This document shows, one piece after another, positions 1-8,831 of a DNA stretch of 41,435 bases. A program made the position numbers and the translations under genes. Position 1 is the stretch's first letter, and the number at the start of each line of letters is the position of its first letter. A model generated the notes under the pieces. It saw only the letters and a list, made by a program, of their open reading frames with translations, had not been told where the DNA came from and did not search any database. The stretch comes from an uncultured Burkholderiales bacterium (GTDB taxonomy: Bacteria > Pseudomonadota > Gammaproteobacteria > Burkholderiales > Burkholderiaceae_C): assembly GCA_903830725.1 (NCBI GenBank), contig CAIKVH010000017.1, forward strand, positions 1 to 41,435, written 5' to 3'.

Positions 1-48
1 ACCTTTGGCAAACTCCTTTGCCAGCTCTTTTAGTCTTTCTTGGTCCAT
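1..48 (-). mobile_element. N-terminus of IS256-family (mutator-type) transposase, cut by the window edge
   Basis: Only the first 16 codons are visible, reading MDQERLKELAKEFAKG toward position 1. This start, rich in K/E/L followed by AKG, is typical of the 'AKGIKTEADL' type of IS256 transposase, a DDE enzyme that moves the element by a copy-out mechanism. A GGAG ribosome binding site sits about 9 bases upstream of the ATG. The element's outer end lies about 75 bases further upstream (97-125). The catalytic part is outside the window, so activity cannot be judged. The family call rests on a short N-terminus plus the nearby end sequence. Confidence 0.6.
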
Positions 49-96
49 TGTGAAAGTCTCCATTTGTCTGCCCATGTGGCAGAATAATACAAAATG

Positions 97-125
97 TTAA
101 CTTACACAAAATCCTTTACAGTCCC
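97..125 (-). repeat. Terminal end sequence of the IS256-type element
   Basis: Read on the minus strand, the end starts GGGACTGTAAAGGATTTTGT and continues toward the transposase start at 48. A 28/29 match to it lies at 29565-29593 in the same orientation. Its outer edge (about 125) is fused to the coding sequence of the ligase-like gene. The last nine codons of that gene (GDCKGFCVS plus stop) come from this IS end. The other end of the element and its target-site duplication are outside the window. Confidence 0.65.
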
Positions 126-1542
126 CTTTTTCCCAACCTTTTTTTATATTCGCCTCGATCAACTCCTCTGCAAGTTTCATAGCTTGAACTTCGTCTGGTG
201 CAGGACGAACTTCCCTATCAAGAGGGGATGCTCGACCAGCGCTGTAATCTGTCCAATGCACAACGAACTCAGGATAAAGACTGTTAACCTTAGATTTATT
301 TGTCTTCCATACTAATAACTTTCGAACAGCTAGTTGACCCTTTGTTGTCTTAGTCCAAACTTCCCGTCTCAACACAGTACTTGTGGGAAGGGGGCCACTT
401 GCAACTATAGTTACCCGACCGGATGGTAAATATTCTTCAACCTGGGCGAAGCGGACGTCAGTTTCATTGATCTTTTTGTCCTCCCTTATCCGCTCAAATA
501 CTGGGTGCAATAGACTTGGCGATTGAACTGATCCAACCAGAGTCCATTCGTCATTAGAATAACCAACAGTTGATACAACTGGGATACTGCCATCTGACAA
601 TTCGCCTTGTAGATCAGTCACAACAAACTGCGCAACTATCTCAGGCTTGACGAACTGGTATAGCCCCCCACTGTCGCTTGCTCTTCGCACGCGCGACTCA
701 GTGTTTAATTTACTTAGTCGTTTAAACCAATCAAGTCGATCTGCATTTGAACCAATATTTCCACAGGCACCTACAACTGCGTAACTACCCTCTTTCGTAA
801 TTAGTCCGAGCAATATCGATCTACATGCCTTAGGCTCGTCGGCTTTTACGGTATAGCCTATGACAACCGCGTCAATGTTAATCTCAGGTTTAACTTTGTA
901 GACAATTCCATTTGCATGATGAACAACTAAGCCCTCGCTACTTCCGTTTAGAACATCTGCTGTAAAACGTTCGTGCACCTCTAGACCTGTATGCAAAGCA
1001 GTCACTTCTACAACGTTGAAATGAGAACCATCCGACACCAACTGGGTGATCTGCTTTAGTTTCTCGTCATAGGCAATGGGCACAGGTTGTCCGGCTATTT
1101 GAAGACTATCAAAAGCTACATACATCAGATTGTCATCTGCATTTTTCCCGTCTTGAGCTAAGGCGCTTGCCAAATCGCCCACACGCTCGCGGCGGCCCGA
1201 AACTTTTGCGTACAACTCCCCAGCCAAAATACTGTTATCGGGTAGTGATTTAGCCTCGGTCAGGACTGGCAACTTACCTGCGATTACTGAACCAGAAGGA
1301 CTTGCAAGGAAAACCTCCTTGCCCTTATTTACTAAAAACCAGGTTTCACCGTCAAACTTTCTAGAAACCCACATATTAGATGCACTTAACTCCCCTAGTT
1401 TGCTAGGGGGTAGCGAACGATATGAGCTTGCCACTCGTCGTTTATAGGCTTGAAGAAGCTCAATCAAAGCAGGGTCGGATAATCTTGCATATTTGACCCC
1501 ACCACCAAACGGCTCTCCTCCAGTATAGTTTTTAGAAGTCAT
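97..1542 (-). CDS. DNA/RNA ligase-like covalent nucleotidyltransferase, 3' end replaced by an IS end
   Basis: Carries the ordered motifs of the ATP-dependent ligase/capping-enzyme superfamily. Motif I is KFDG at about residues 62-65, where the lysine would take AMP. Motif III is LAGEL near 108, motif IIIa is VAFDSL near 144, motif IV is EGLVV near 203 and motif V is YKVKP near 216. About 250 further residues follow, which may hold an OB-fold-like part and an extra domain. The start chosen is the ATG at 1542. It overlaps the upstream gene's stop as TGATG and has a GGGGGC ribosome site. The last nine residues are encoded by an IS256-type end, so the natural C-terminus is lost or altered, probably by little. 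It is third in a leftward operon divergent from MoxR/VWA/LRR genes. Whether it joins DNA or RNA, or only adenylylates, cannot be told. Confidence 0.72.
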   Translation of the reverse strand: MTSKNYTGGEPFGGGVKYARLSDPALIELLQAYKRRVASSYRSLPPSKLGELSASNMWVSRKFDGETWFLVNKGKEVFLASPSGSVIAGKLPVLTEAKSLPDNSILAGELYAKVSGRRERVGDLASALAQDGKNADDNLMYVAFDSLQIAGQPVPIAYDEKLKQITQLVSDGSHFNVVEVTALHTGLEVHERFTADVLNGSSEGLVVHHANGIVYKVKPEINIDAVVIGYTVKADEPKACRSILLGLITKEGSYAVVGACGNIGSNADRLDWFKRLSKLNTESRVRRASDSGGLYQFVKPEIVAQFVVTDLQGELSDGSIPVVSTVGYSNDEWTLVGSVQSPSLLHPVFERIREDKKINETDVRFAQVEEYLPSGRVTIVASGPLPTSTVLRREVWTKTTKGQLAVRKLLVWKTNKSKVNSLYPEFVVHWTDYSAGRASPLDREVRPAPDEVQAMKLAEELIEANIKKGWEKGDCKGFCVS

Positions 1543-2255
1543 CAATCGCCCCCTTTTGCCACCGCAGGCAGTTTAAGTTCCATATCACTTAGAAGTAAGG
1601 TTAACCGGTAGGCTGTTCCTTGAGTCGCTCCTTCTAGGAAGCCACGATAAGGTCGCCCGTTTGCCTGAAATATCAAAGGGCCAGTGCCCTTCTCCCCCGT
1701 GCCTAATAGCATGACGCTGTGCGCGGACTCTAGTTCCTGCGCCATTCCATACAAAAATTCATAAGTCAATCCATCGCTATGGCGAAGTTGCATCCGCCTT
1801 TTGAAACTAAACTTCCTTACGGCTTCAGATACGTCAATTTTTTTTCCTGTCCACCTGACGGGCGAGGTCGAGTCGGTGTTAGATTCCGTTTCTTGAGGGT
1901 CTCTGCGCTCGCGTTCACTTCCATCCGGATTAAGAAGTAGCTCAATCATTTTAGGTTCTATTGTGAGCACTTCCCCATTAGGATCAAGATAAACAGTTTG
2001 CATTTGCTCTAAATACATACCTACATGCTCTAAATCAACTTCGGGATCCCCCTGAACTAGATGGTTTGCGTAATCTCCGCCAAATTGGCTTGCCATTGAA
2101 GCATGTGTTCCAGACTCGGTGCAAGCAACATAACGGCGAAAAATAGTTTTTTTGCCTGGCAGCGACAGCTTTGGAGCTGACGCAGGTTTGATCGTTGCGA
2201 TCGCTATGAATGCATCGCGACCTTTAGGATTGGTAAGGTGAATGTTAGTAGTCAT
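1542..2255 (-). CDS. Unrecognised 237-residue protein of the ligase/MoxR island
   Basis: No known domain is recognised. The protein is soluble-looking, with no signal peptide or membrane segment. It has a charged, low-complexity linker around residues 110-135 (repeated E, R, D, S, T) separating two compact halves. The C-terminal half contains a glycine-rich stretch (GTGEKGTGP) near 190. It is translationally coupled to the ligase-like gene (TGATG overlap) and starts 8 bases after the previous gene ends. Coupling suggests it acts with the ligase-like enzyme, perhaps as a specificity or scaffold subunit, but this is inference only. Confidence 0.6.
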   Translation of the reverse strand: MTTNIHLTNPKGRDAFIAIATIKPASAPKLSLPGKKTIFRRYVACTESGTHASMASQFGGDYANHLVQGDPEVDLEHVGMYLEQMQTVYLDPNGEVLTIEPKMIELLLNPDGSERERRDPQETESNTDSTSPVRWTGKKIDVSEAVRKFSFKRRMQLRHSDGLTYEFLYGMAQELESAHSVMLLGTGEKGTGPLIFQANGRPYRGFLEGATQGTAYRLTLLLSDMELKLPAVAKGGD

Positions 2256-2263
2256 ATGAAGCC

Positions 2264-2866
2264 TTATAGCATTTCAAAATCTAGGTCATCTTCTGCCTGT
2301 GCAGCATCAATAGGAGGAGTAAAACTTTCCCCCTCCTGCACCCATTCGACACTAAATGGCTTACCCACCAAGGCAAAATAACCTTGATCATTAGCAATAA
2401 GGAAACTACGTTCGACCTCTAGACTAGATGTGTAATTGAAATCACATTCGAATATCTCGCCCGATTTGAGTCGATTGAGCAGGGTCCCTTCAGTTTGCTC
2501 TGGGTTAAGCCTATAAACCGACAGCAACTCAAGATCTAAAACACGGGAAGCCTCAACTGGACCGCGGAGGGCTTGGGCAATCCCTAGGGTGGAGGGCTTA
2601 CTTTCCACAATGGATCCATCAGGGGCAACTCCTACAAGACTAGAACGGGGGACGAATTTATCCTGATCATCAAAATACCCCTGCCCAGACATACCAGATG
2701 CGATCAGCAATTGCCCATCCTGAGTCAGCGATGCCCGAGTACACGAGTTACCTTCTGCGTCCAAGGGAACGCGCTTGCGAGCCCCATAAAGATCGCTACG
2801 CTCAATTTTGTTTATGGCAAAACTAAAAGTCTCCTGCCCTAGCGTTACCATGAGTGGCTTAGCCAT
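2264..2866 (-). CDS. Unrecognised 200-residue protein, first gene of the leftward island operon
   Basis: No family is recognised. The sequence is rich in beta-type segments (MVTLGQETFSFAINKIER at the N-terminus) and ends in a strongly acidic tail (QAEDDLDFEML). No signal peptide or membrane segment is seen. The start ATG at 2866 has a GGGA ribosome site about 8 bases upstream. It is the promoter-proximal gene of the operon that continues into the 237-residue protein and the ligase-like protein. It faces the MoxR gene across a 116-base divergent promoter region, which ties its expression to that of the ATPase operon. Confidence 0.6.
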   Translation of the reverse strand: MAKPLMVTLGQETFSFAINKIERSDLYGARKRVPLDAEGNSCTRASLTQDGQLLIASGMSGQGYFDDQDKFVPRSSLVGVAPDGSIVESKPSTLGIAQALRGPVEASRVLDLELLSVYRLNPEQTEGTLLNRLKSGEIFECDFNYTSSLEVERSFLIANDQGYFALVGKPFSVEWVQEGESFTPPIDAAQAEDDLDFEML

Positions 2867-2982
2867 ATGTGTTCCCTTACAATAATAGAGATAATTCTTG
2901 AGCCGTTATTTAACTTTTTATATTACACTAAATTAGATAACAATTATATTTTACACGTCAAACTTAATTTCGAGTCCATTCT
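2867..2982. promoter_or_regulatory. Divergent promoter region between the two island operons
   Basis: This 116-base AT-rich gap separates the leftward (unknown-unknown-ligase) and rightward (MoxR-VWA-LRR) operons and must hold both promoters. A plausible leftward promoter is TTGACG (plus-strand 2956-2961) with a 16-base spacer to TATCTA (2934-2939). A weaker rightward candidate is TTGAGC near 2898 with TATTAC downstream. No clear operator palindrome was seen. The box assignments are visual only. Confidence 0.4.
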
Positions 2983-4143
2983 ATGTCTGATGACTACATC
3001 ACCTACGGCGCCAAACTAGATTCTGAGTCTGTTACTCGTGCGCTAGATCATATTTTTCGCACAAACCTGGCCAATGAAGAAAAATCTGCACCAGATTCCT
3101 CGGGAACAAATGGTAAACGCCCAACGCCAGTTTGTATTTGGGGGCTACACGGTATTGGAAAAACCGCGATAGTGAAATCTTTCGCAAATGAAAACGGCTG
3201 GAAATTTCGTTATTGCGCACCAGCTCAATTCGAAGAAATGGGCGATTTGAACGGTCTTCCAGTAAAAAATGACCCGAATCCAGACATAGTCGGTGACGAG
3301 ACTACTATTTACATGCCTCCCGATTGGGTCCCTAGTGAGGATGATGTGGGACCTGGAATACTACTGCTGGATGACTTGAACCGTGCGGATGACCGAATAT
3401 TGCGAGGCATCATGCAGTTACTTCAAGAGTTTGAGATGTTTGCTTGGAAGCTCCCTCCAAAATGGCAAATCGTTTGCACCGCAAACCCGGAAGGTGGAGA
3501 CTACTCGGTGAGCACAATGGATGATGCCATGATTACTCGCATGTTGCACTTAACAATGATATTCGATCTCAAGGCTTGGAGCCGCTGGGCCAACTCTTCT
3601 GGCGTAGACCCCAGGGGCATAGCCTTTGTATTGACCTATCCCGAAGTGATTACTGGAAAGAGGACTACGCCCCGAACTTTGGCTCAATTCTTTGATCAGA
3701 TAGCTCCTATTACTGATCTTAAAAAAGAGTTAGAAATCGTTCGTGTTTTAGCTGAAAGCTCCCTAGATTCGATTACTTCCGCAACGTTCTTAGCCTTTGT
3801 AAACGATGATCTTGAACAATTAATAAATCCCAATGACATTTTGAATGCGGAAAAATGGCTACCTGTTAGTAAACGTATCCATGAATTGGCAACCGGCAAA
3901 GGCGAGTCAAAGCGAGTGGACCGAATTGCTACGATCTGTACCCGACTCTATCTTGCACTGATAGACCCTAAATACAAGCAAGAAGCCCCCCATGCAGGTA
4001 ACCTTACTGAATTCCTAATGCACGAAGACATACCTAATGATTTGCGGTTCAGTCTTCATCGCGATCTGATTTCAGCAGGCGGGGATTTACCAGCAATGCT
4101 TCGCTCACCCAAACTTGCAAAGCTAGTCCTTGGAGGCCTTTGA
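2983..4143 (+). CDS. MoxR-family AAA+ ATPase
   Basis: Shows Walker A (GLHGIGKT, residues about 55-62), Walker B (ILLLDDLNRAD, about 125-135), the MoxR-like segment around MQLLQEFEM, and sensor 1 with CTANPEGGDY at about 165. MoxR ATPases act as chaperone-like remodelers that usually work with a VWA-domain partner. That partner is encoded immediately downstream: the stop TGA shares a base with the next ATG. E. coli YehL is a similar protein beside the VWA protein YehP. The 386-residue length is normal for the group. It is cytosolic, with no signal peptide. The start at 2983 has only a weak ribosome site. It is first in the rightward operon of the island. Confidence 0.88.
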   Translation: MSDDYITYGAKLDSESVTRALDHIFRTNLANEEKSAPDSSGTNGKRPTPVCIWGLHGIGKTAIVKSFANENGWKFRYCAPAQFEEMGDLNGLPVKNDPNPDIVGDETTIYMPPDWVPSEDDVGPGILLLDDLNRADDRILRGIMQLLQEFEMFAWKLPPKWQIVCTANPEGGDYSVSTMDDAMITRMLHLTMIFDLKAWSRWANSSGVDPRGIAFVLTYPEVITGKRTTPRTLAQFFDQIAPITDLKKELEIVRVLAESSLDSITSATFLAFVNDDLEQLINPNDILNAEKWLPVSKRIHELATGKGESKRVDRIATICTRLYLALIDPKYKQEAPHAGNLTEFLMHEDIPNDLRFSLHRDLISAGGDLPAMLRSPKLAKLVLGGL

Positions 4144-5459
4144 TGGCAAAGGCTACAGGTACTGCTAAAAGTGCCAAGCCTCCGGTTAATGTGTCGGATG
4201 AGGTCAGTCGAGGCATTATTGCCTTACTGCTCAAAGAACCATTTTACGGCCATCTATTAGGAGGAGTGGTACGAAGCGTTGATGATCGAATTCCTACGGC
4301 AGCTGTAGCGATCACACCCCAAGGTTTGCAGCTAATTGTCAACCCTCTCTTCTTTATGAATGAACTTAAAAAAGATGAGCGAGTAGCAGTAATTAAACAT
4401 GAAGCATTGCACCTCTTATTTCGTCATTTGTACAGACCTCTATTAAAAAAGGGTGACGCAAAGCTATTTAATATTGCAGCAGATTTAGTGGTTAACCAAC
4501 ACATAGCGCCTTGGCCACTGCCAGATATGGCAGTGACAATCAAGCAATTTCCCGATATGGGTCTTGAACCGAATATGACATTGGAGTGGTATTACGAGAG
4601 GTTAAGCAATCTAAGAGATGATATGCAAAGTGGCCAGGACGATGAAGGGGAAAAGGGAGAAAAAGGTACCAGTGGAGATAAATCTCCCATTAGTAAAAAA
4701 GCACTTAAACAAGCATTGATTCAAGAGCAACAAGGCGATCACAGTTTTTGGATTTCCGGGGCAGGAACTGAGCTCAATGAATCTGGAGCCGAAAGTCCAA
4801 TAACAGAGGCCATGAGACAGGCACTAGAATCCGACCTTGAACGACATTTGCTACGAGCAAAGGATCAAACTACAGCCAAGGCCTGGGGGAGTATTCCATC
4901 ACAAATTCGCCAGGAATTAGAAGCAATGGCTGAACGACGGAAACCCCAAATCGATTGGAAACGTACATTAAGGCTTTTCGCTAGCAGCGGATACCGTACC
5001 AAGGTCGTCGCAACCAATCGACGCGCATCCAAGCGGTTTGGCACCTTCCCAGGTATTCGCATACAGCGTAAACAACGTATAGCTGTTGTAATTGATACCT
5101 CAGGCTCCATTCAAGAAAACACTCTGACCCTATTTTTTAGCGAAATTCACGGAATATGGAAAAACGGCGCAGAAATTATTGTAGTTGAATGTGATGCTGC
5201 AGTGCAGCAGACATATTCGTATAAAGGAAAAAAACCCACCGAAGTACAGGGCGGTGGCGGTACGCTATTTGACCCAGCCCTAGCATGGGTACGTACACCT
5301 CGAAATGGGCCTTTCGATGCATGCATATTTCTTACAGATGGATACGCCTCCGAGCCCACTACACCTCCGCGATGTCCCTTATTATGGGTAGTAACTTCAG
5401 ACGGGAACACTGGAGATCACCTCAAATTCGGTAGAACTGTGAAATTACCTGCTACTTAA
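4143..5459 (+). CDS. Zincin-like metallopeptidase domain fused to a VWA domain (DUF2201 type)
   Basis: The N-terminal part (about residues 15-140) matches the DUF2201_N metallopeptidase-like type with the zinc motif HEALHLLFRH near residue 86. A charged linker rich in E, K, G and D follows near 160-185. The C-terminal VWA domain has a MIDAS motif DTSGS near 316, GGGGTLFDP near 365 and FLTDGYAS near 398, so metal binding looks intact. The start is the ATG at 4143, because GGAGG lies 6 bases upstream and it is coupled to the MoxR stop. The upstream in-frame TTG is less likely. The protein is the expected partner of the MoxR ATPase. It could be a regulated protease or a dead zincin used for binding; the sequence cannot decide. 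Confidence 0.85.
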   Translation: MAKATGTAKSAKPPVNVSDEVSRGIIALLLKEPFYGHLLGGVVRSVDDRIPTAAVAITPQGLQLIVNPLFFMNELKKDERVAVIKHEALHLLFRHLYRPLLKKGDAKLFNIAADLVVNQHIAPWPLPDMAVTIKQFPDMGLEPNMTLEWYYERLSNLRDDMQSGQDDEGEKGEKGTSGDKSPISKKALKQALIQEQQGDHSFWISGAGTELNESGAESPITEAMRQALESDLERHLLRAKDQTTAKAWGSIPSQIRQELEAMAERRKPQIDWKRTLRLFASSGYRTKVVATNRRASKRFGTFPGIRIQRKQRIAVVIDTSGSIQENTLTLFFSEIHGIWKNGAEIIVVECDAAVQQTYSYKGKKPTEVQGGGGTLFDPALAWVRTPRNGPFDACIFLTDGYASEPTTPPRCPLLWVVTSDGNTGDHLKFGRTVKLPAT

Positions 5460-5489
5460 GTATTTTGAATTTTTATAGGAACCAAAAAA

Positions 5490-8400
5490 ATGGCCACAGC
5501 TAAGACTGCACGACTAAAACCTCTTAATGCGGAAGCGTCCAGAATATTCAAGCTATGCCAGGACAAAGAGAAAAACACAGCTCTTCAGGGACTGGAACTT
5601 GCCGCAGCCCTGGGTAAACCGCTCGATGGGATACTTGATGAAGTATCTATAAACCCGCAAACCGGAGATCTTGAAAAAGGAAAGCGCTTCTCAGGGAACG
5701 AGAAAACTCAGGAGATGCTTGACGCGTTGTTAATACTTCAGCTTGGGCTTTGTCCAAAGGGTACATCTGGTTATGAAATCCGAACCTCAATCAAAAAACT
5801 TAGCTGCGCAGCACCTGTGATACCAAATCTGAATAATTTCACATCTCTTCAAGAACTTGAACTTAGGCTATCAGCAGACTTTGTTGGCGAGGATGTTAAA
5901 AACTTAGGAGATTTGTCTAAATTAAAAAAACTAGAGATTAAAAAATATAACCTTTGGTATTCTCCTGAAAGACCAATCCTTAAAACCCTGAATGGATTAC
6001 AAACTCCAGCTTTAGAGGAACTTATAGCCAGTCATTTGAGTTTGACTGATGTGAGTGCATTATCAAAATGCGAGAGACTAAAGAAAATTGATTTGCAAGA
6101 CAATAAAATAAATTCTCTAGAATTTATCAAGCCAAGTTTAAAAAGTATTGTTTCAATTGATGTTTCTCGCTGCCCAGGTATTACATCCCTAGAATGTATA
6201 AGTGATGCAAAACGATTAACTCATTTGGATATATCGGGACTTACCTCCATAAAGGATCTTGTCCATCTTGAAAAAATTTCTACTCTTAAAACTCTGGACT
6301 TTAGACAATGTGAGAGCCTACAAACGCTAAAGGGTATACCAATGAAATCCCTATGTAGTCCAGACAATACAGCAGATGAAGAGCCAGGCAATGACTTTTA
6401 CCTTTATGGATTGAAGGGTTTACTATCACTCAGGGATATGCCTCCCCTAAGCCAAGAAGTTGAAGTACTAGCAATTACGCAATCTGTTTCACTTAAAGAT
6501 CTTAAGGGTCTTGAAGCCTCACAGGCTTCACTCAAAATCCTAAAGATCAGTAAAACCAATATTACCGACTTAAAGGTAATTAGTGAACTTATCAATCTAG
6601 AAGTGCTAGAAATAACAAACTGCGATGAACTTATTGATGCAAGTGCCATTGGAAATCTAAAAAAACTTCAAAAAGTAACTATAAAAAGTTGTAAAAAGCT
6701 AGAAACCCTACCTGATATATGGCAATCATCGGTTAGTGTTCTCTCGCTCGCACATTGCCCTGCACTTAAAACAATAAAAGCCTTACCTCCAGGAATCGAT
6801 GCTAAAACAATAGAAATAGATAACAGGCGACTATTGCCGCGAGCTAAACCAGTAAGAGCACTAAAATCAGACTTAGGTGCCATTTGGAAGTTGCTTTCAT
6901 CTCGGGAAGTTGCAAATATACAAATGGGTCTTGAACTCTCTGTGGGGGTTGAAGAGGGCTTAGATACGCTGTACGAAGGCGTAAGCGTCAAAGACGGCCA
7001 ACTGATTAGGGGCAAACGTTTTACTGGTACGGGCCCCGCTCAACCCTACCTTGACTTAGCTCTTCTTGGTCTAATGAGTCGGGCGCAGCCTAAGAGTGCC
7101 TTAGCCACGATGCGAGAAAAAATTACAGAATTAAAATTAACACTAGCACCAATATCACCGGAACTACAAGGCTTCAATAATTTAAAGTCTATAAACTTGA
7201 GTGCAATAAATGGTAGTACTCCCGATCTTTCAAATTTTGGAAAGTTACCTAAACTAATAAATTTAGAGGTCGAGGGTGAGAGGTGGAGTGTAAAGGGAGA
7301 GCTATGCTCTCTAAGAGGACTTGATGCTCCAGATTTAAAAATCGTAAAGCTGAATGATTTGAATTTAGTAGACATTTCAGCACTAGTTAATTCCCCCAAA
7401 ATTACAAAACTAAATTTGGCGGGCAATGAAAATTTAGATGACATTACCCCGCTACGAGCCTGTGCAGATAAACTGGAGGAATTAAATCTACAGGGGTGTA
7501 AAAAATTATTACTTATCGATACACTCATGAATGCGCGAAAATTAAGTTCACTTTATCTAAACGATTGTGAAAATATAAAAAGCATTAAACCGCTAGCAGG
7601 TTGTAGTGCATTAAAAAATTTGAGCCTCACTAATTGTCGCAATCTAATCAGCTTAGAAGGCATTCAAGACCTGACAGTACATTCTAAATTGTATGAATTT
7701 GAAAAAGAAACATTTTCGCTAGATGGTTGTAACGCTCTCACATCTCTTGAATTCTTTCCGAATTTACCCAAAGAGGTTATCCGTCTTTCGTTTGACTATA
7801 TGGGAGCATTAAAAAACTTCAAGGGGATGAGATCTCTCAATCAAGTTATAGGATTAACTGCTTGCAACTCAGGCATAAGTGATCTAAAGGATTTAGGAGT
7901 TTTAGAAAATCTTCAAGGAGTTGATCTAAGCAACAATCCAAATCTTGCTGATGCAACTCCAATTGGCAATTTGCTTTCATTAAATAGCGTAAAAATGAAT
8001 TCAAGCGGAGTTCGATTAATGCCAAACTCATGGAGAAGTTCAGTTACGAATTTAGAACTAAAAAACTGTGCGTCATTGAATTCACTGGGAGGGCTACCCG
8101 ACGCACTAAATACCATTCTCCTTGACGGCTGTGCTGGATTAGTAAAAATTGATGGGATGAAAACATGCGATCGACTCAAAAGTATTTCAGCTGACAACTG
8201 TACTGCACTCAGCGATCTTGGTACTCTGCCCTCAAGCCTAAATAAAATTAGTCTCCTAGGCTGTTCAAAATTAAAAACTCTTAATGGATTAGAGGCTTGT
8301 AACTCACTTCAATCCATTGCAGTTCCAATTTCTATAACTGATGCATCTGCATTAAAAAACTTAGAGCGCGTAACATTGAAAGTAAACATCCTTGAAATCA

Positions 8401-8789
8401 CTTCCAAGCAAAATAAAAAAGACCCCTCTCCTGGGTTTCCAGAATCTTTTACAGTAGCAATAAGTAATTTAAAGTCAGTAGATTTAAAATTGATAGGAGG
8501 TTCAAACTATTCTTCATCTGTAGCTTTTGATCTTGCATCAATCACAAAATTTGAAAATCTTAATACCCTAGACTTTTCAGAATATAACTTTAGTTGCGAT
8601 ACAGGATCGCTATCGTGGATCGTTGATTTTAAGGATCTAAAGGGGCTCTGGTTCTATCCACATGGAAGCATGTCATATAGGCTTAAACAGGGCACAAGCA
8701 TTTACGACACACCAGGAAAAATTAAAAAGCTACAACTTAGCATTTGTGCAGAGGCAAAGATACCTACTCCAGTTCACTTGCTAGATTAA
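5490..8789 (+). CDS. Large leucine-rich-repeat protein with two copies of an N-terminal helical module
   Basis: The 1099 residues consist almost wholly of short leucine-rich repeats of the LxxLxLxxCxxLxxL type, many with cysteine or asparagine at the loop position. A short helical module with the pattern ...GLELAxxL...GxLxxGKRFxG... appears at about residues 10-90 and again at about 456-540, each followed by an LRR array. The protein is therefore an internal duplication of module plus LRR. There is no signal peptide, membrane segment or enzyme motif. It has a good ribosome site (AGGAA) 30 bases after the VWA gene, so it is the third gene of the MoxR operon. By analogy with other LRR proteins it is a likely recognition or scaffold subunit. 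That role is inferred. Confidence 0.8.
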   Translation: MATAKTARLKPLNAEASRIFKLCQDKEKNTALQGLELAAALGKPLDGILDEVSINPQTGDLEKGKRFSGNEKTQEMLDALLILQLGLCPKGTSGYEIRTSIKKLSCAAPVIPNLNNFTSLQELELRLSADFVGEDVKNLGDLSKLKKLEIKKYNLWYSPERPILKTLNGLQTPALEELIASHLSLTDVSALSKCERLKKIDLQDNKINSLEFIKPSLKSIVSIDVSRCPGITSLECISDAKRLTHLDISGLTSIKDLVHLEKISTLKTLDFRQCESLQTLKGIPMKSLCSPDNTADEEPGNDFYLYGLKGLLSLRDMPPLSQEVEVLAITQSVSLKDLKGLEASQASLKILKISKTNITDLKVISELINLEVLEITNCDELIDASAIGNLKKLQKVTIKSCKKLETLPDIWQSSVSVLSLAHCPALKTIKALPPGIDAKTIEIDNRRLLPRAKPVRALKSDLGAIWKLLSSREVANIQMGLELSVGVEEGLDTLYEGVSVKDGQLIRGKRFTGTGPAQPYLDLALLGLMSRAQPKSALATMREKITELKLTLAPISPELQGFNNLKSINLSAINGSTPDLSNFGKLPKLINLEVEGERWSVKGELCSLRGLDAPDLKIVKLNDLNLVDISALVNSPKITKLNLAGNENLDDITPLRACADKLEELNLQGCKKLLLIDTLMNARKLSSLYLNDCENIKSIKPLAGCSALKNLSLTNCRNLISLEGIQDLTVHSKLYEFEKETFSLDGCNALTSLEFFPNLPKEVIRLSFDYMGALKNFKGMRSLNQVIGLTACNSGISDLKDLGVLENLQGVDLSNNPNLADATPIGNLLSLNSVKMNSSGVRLMPNSWRSSVTNLELKNCASLNSLGGLPDALNTILLDGCAGLVKIDGMKTCDRLKSISADNCTALSDLGTLPSSLNKISLLGCSKLKTLNGLEACNSLQSIAVPISITDASALKNLERVTLKVNILEITSKQNKKDPSPGFPESFTVAISNLKSVDLKLIGGSNYSSSVAFDLASITKFENLNTLDFSEYNFSCDTGSLSWIVDFKDLKGLWFYPHGSMSYRLKQGTSIYDTPGKIKKLQLSICAEAKIPTPVHLLD

Positions 8790-8831
8790 ATTTTAATACA
8801 AGAAAATTTCAACAAATCAGCAATTTTTCCA

